A DNA stretch of 64,000 nucleotides from Cliona cf. orientalis (Eukaryota > Porifera > Demospongiae > Clionaida > Clionaidae): contig OZ005701.1 in NCBI GenBank assembly GCA_963930775.1, positions 1,612,001-1,676,000 of the forward strand, read 5' to 3'. Of the stretch, positions 63,489 through 64,000 are shown piece by piece; the first letter of the stretch is position 1; each line of letters begins with the position of its first letter. Both the position numbers and the translations under genes were made by a program. The notes beneath the pieces were generated by a model. That model did no database searches. It was given only the letters and a program-made list of their open reading frames with translations, and was not told where the DNA came from.

Positions 63489-64000
63489 TATACATAATGG
63501 TACATTGTCATGTATACATAGCTAATAGTACAACTTTTTTAGCACAATAATATTTGTATAATAATATGTCAGAAATAGTTGACTTTAATATTTTCTATAC
63601 CTCGATTGATCTTTGTAGTAAGTATTGTTCTATAATAATAATATATTATTATACTGCTCTTAATTAACATTAATTGTACAAGATATACTTGCAATTGGCT
63701 TAGTTTGTCTGACACCACAAAGATTGCCAGCTGGGTCTGGAGATGTGAGTTATATATTAATGTCGAATATATTATACATCCTTAGTAGCAATTTATTTCT
63801 CTGAAACAAGCAATATTTAATTGCCCAGTAAGGGTATCGAATCGTGAAATTCGGCACAGATATAGGTGAATATAGAAAATAGTTCTGTAAATACTTTAAG
63901 GTTTGTCATCTGTTTTCATTTTCAAGCTATTCCACTTCAAAGCATTTGATGATTACGTAATGTTGCATAACTCATGTATGCTACTTACATACAGGGATGT
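63489..64000. other. 3' flank of the triple-repeat gene
   Basis: AT-rich sequence to the window edge with AATAATA palindromes. No canonical poly(A) signal close to the stop and no further gene was seen. Confidence 0.55.

Overview
This is a eukaryotic, almost certainly metazoan, genomic window. The evidence is spliced coding exons with GT/AG borders, very long introns, many short terminal-inverted-repeat elements (MITE-like), long CT/GA microsatellites and a high AT content rich in GTACGTAC and TAGCTAGC strings. The protein content (an SND1/Tudor-SN gene, a bursicon/glycoprotein-hormone-type cystine-knot protein and a three-fold internally repeated beta-trefoil-like protein) fits a marine invertebrate, possibly a sponge. 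The species cannot be fixed from sequence alone. No rRNA, tRNA, CRISPR or bacterial-type operon was seen. Layout: from base 1 to about 46.2 kb the window is the 3' part of one plus-strand gene, SND1. Only its last four coding exons lie here (5442-5595, 25707-25817, 34659-34703, 46005-46070), separated by introns of about 20.1, 8.8 and 11.3 kb; the sequence before 5442 is taken to be a further intron. The introns hold simple repeats, tandem duplications, at least seven MITE-like elements and three minus-strand open stretches with splice-like borders that could be exons of nested antisense genes (weak). From 46.2 to 49.8 kb no gene is recognised. At 49.8-52.6 kb there is a compact plus-strand gene with a TATA-like box, an ATG-free leader exon, a 1.7 kb intron, a single coding exon and an AATAAA signal; it encodes a secreted nine-cysteine CTCK protein. 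From 52.6 to 62.8 kb the sequence is gene-poor, with one unexplained plus-strand ORF, one convincing but unidentified minus-strand terminal exon near a pair of RFX X-box-like sites, and a 518-bp near-perfect palindrome. At 62.96-63.49 kb lies an intronless 177-residue protein made of three 45-46-residue repeats, with two TA-flanked hairpins stacked directly upstream. The genes do not form an obvious functional unit. SND1 is a housekeeping RNA-binding/nuclease-like protein, the CTCK protein is probably an extracellular signal, and the triple-repeat protein is probably a cytosolic binding protein. The features most worth pursuing are the last two genes, the foldback element, and the complementary repeats placed in SND1 introns so that pre-mRNA could fold across exons.
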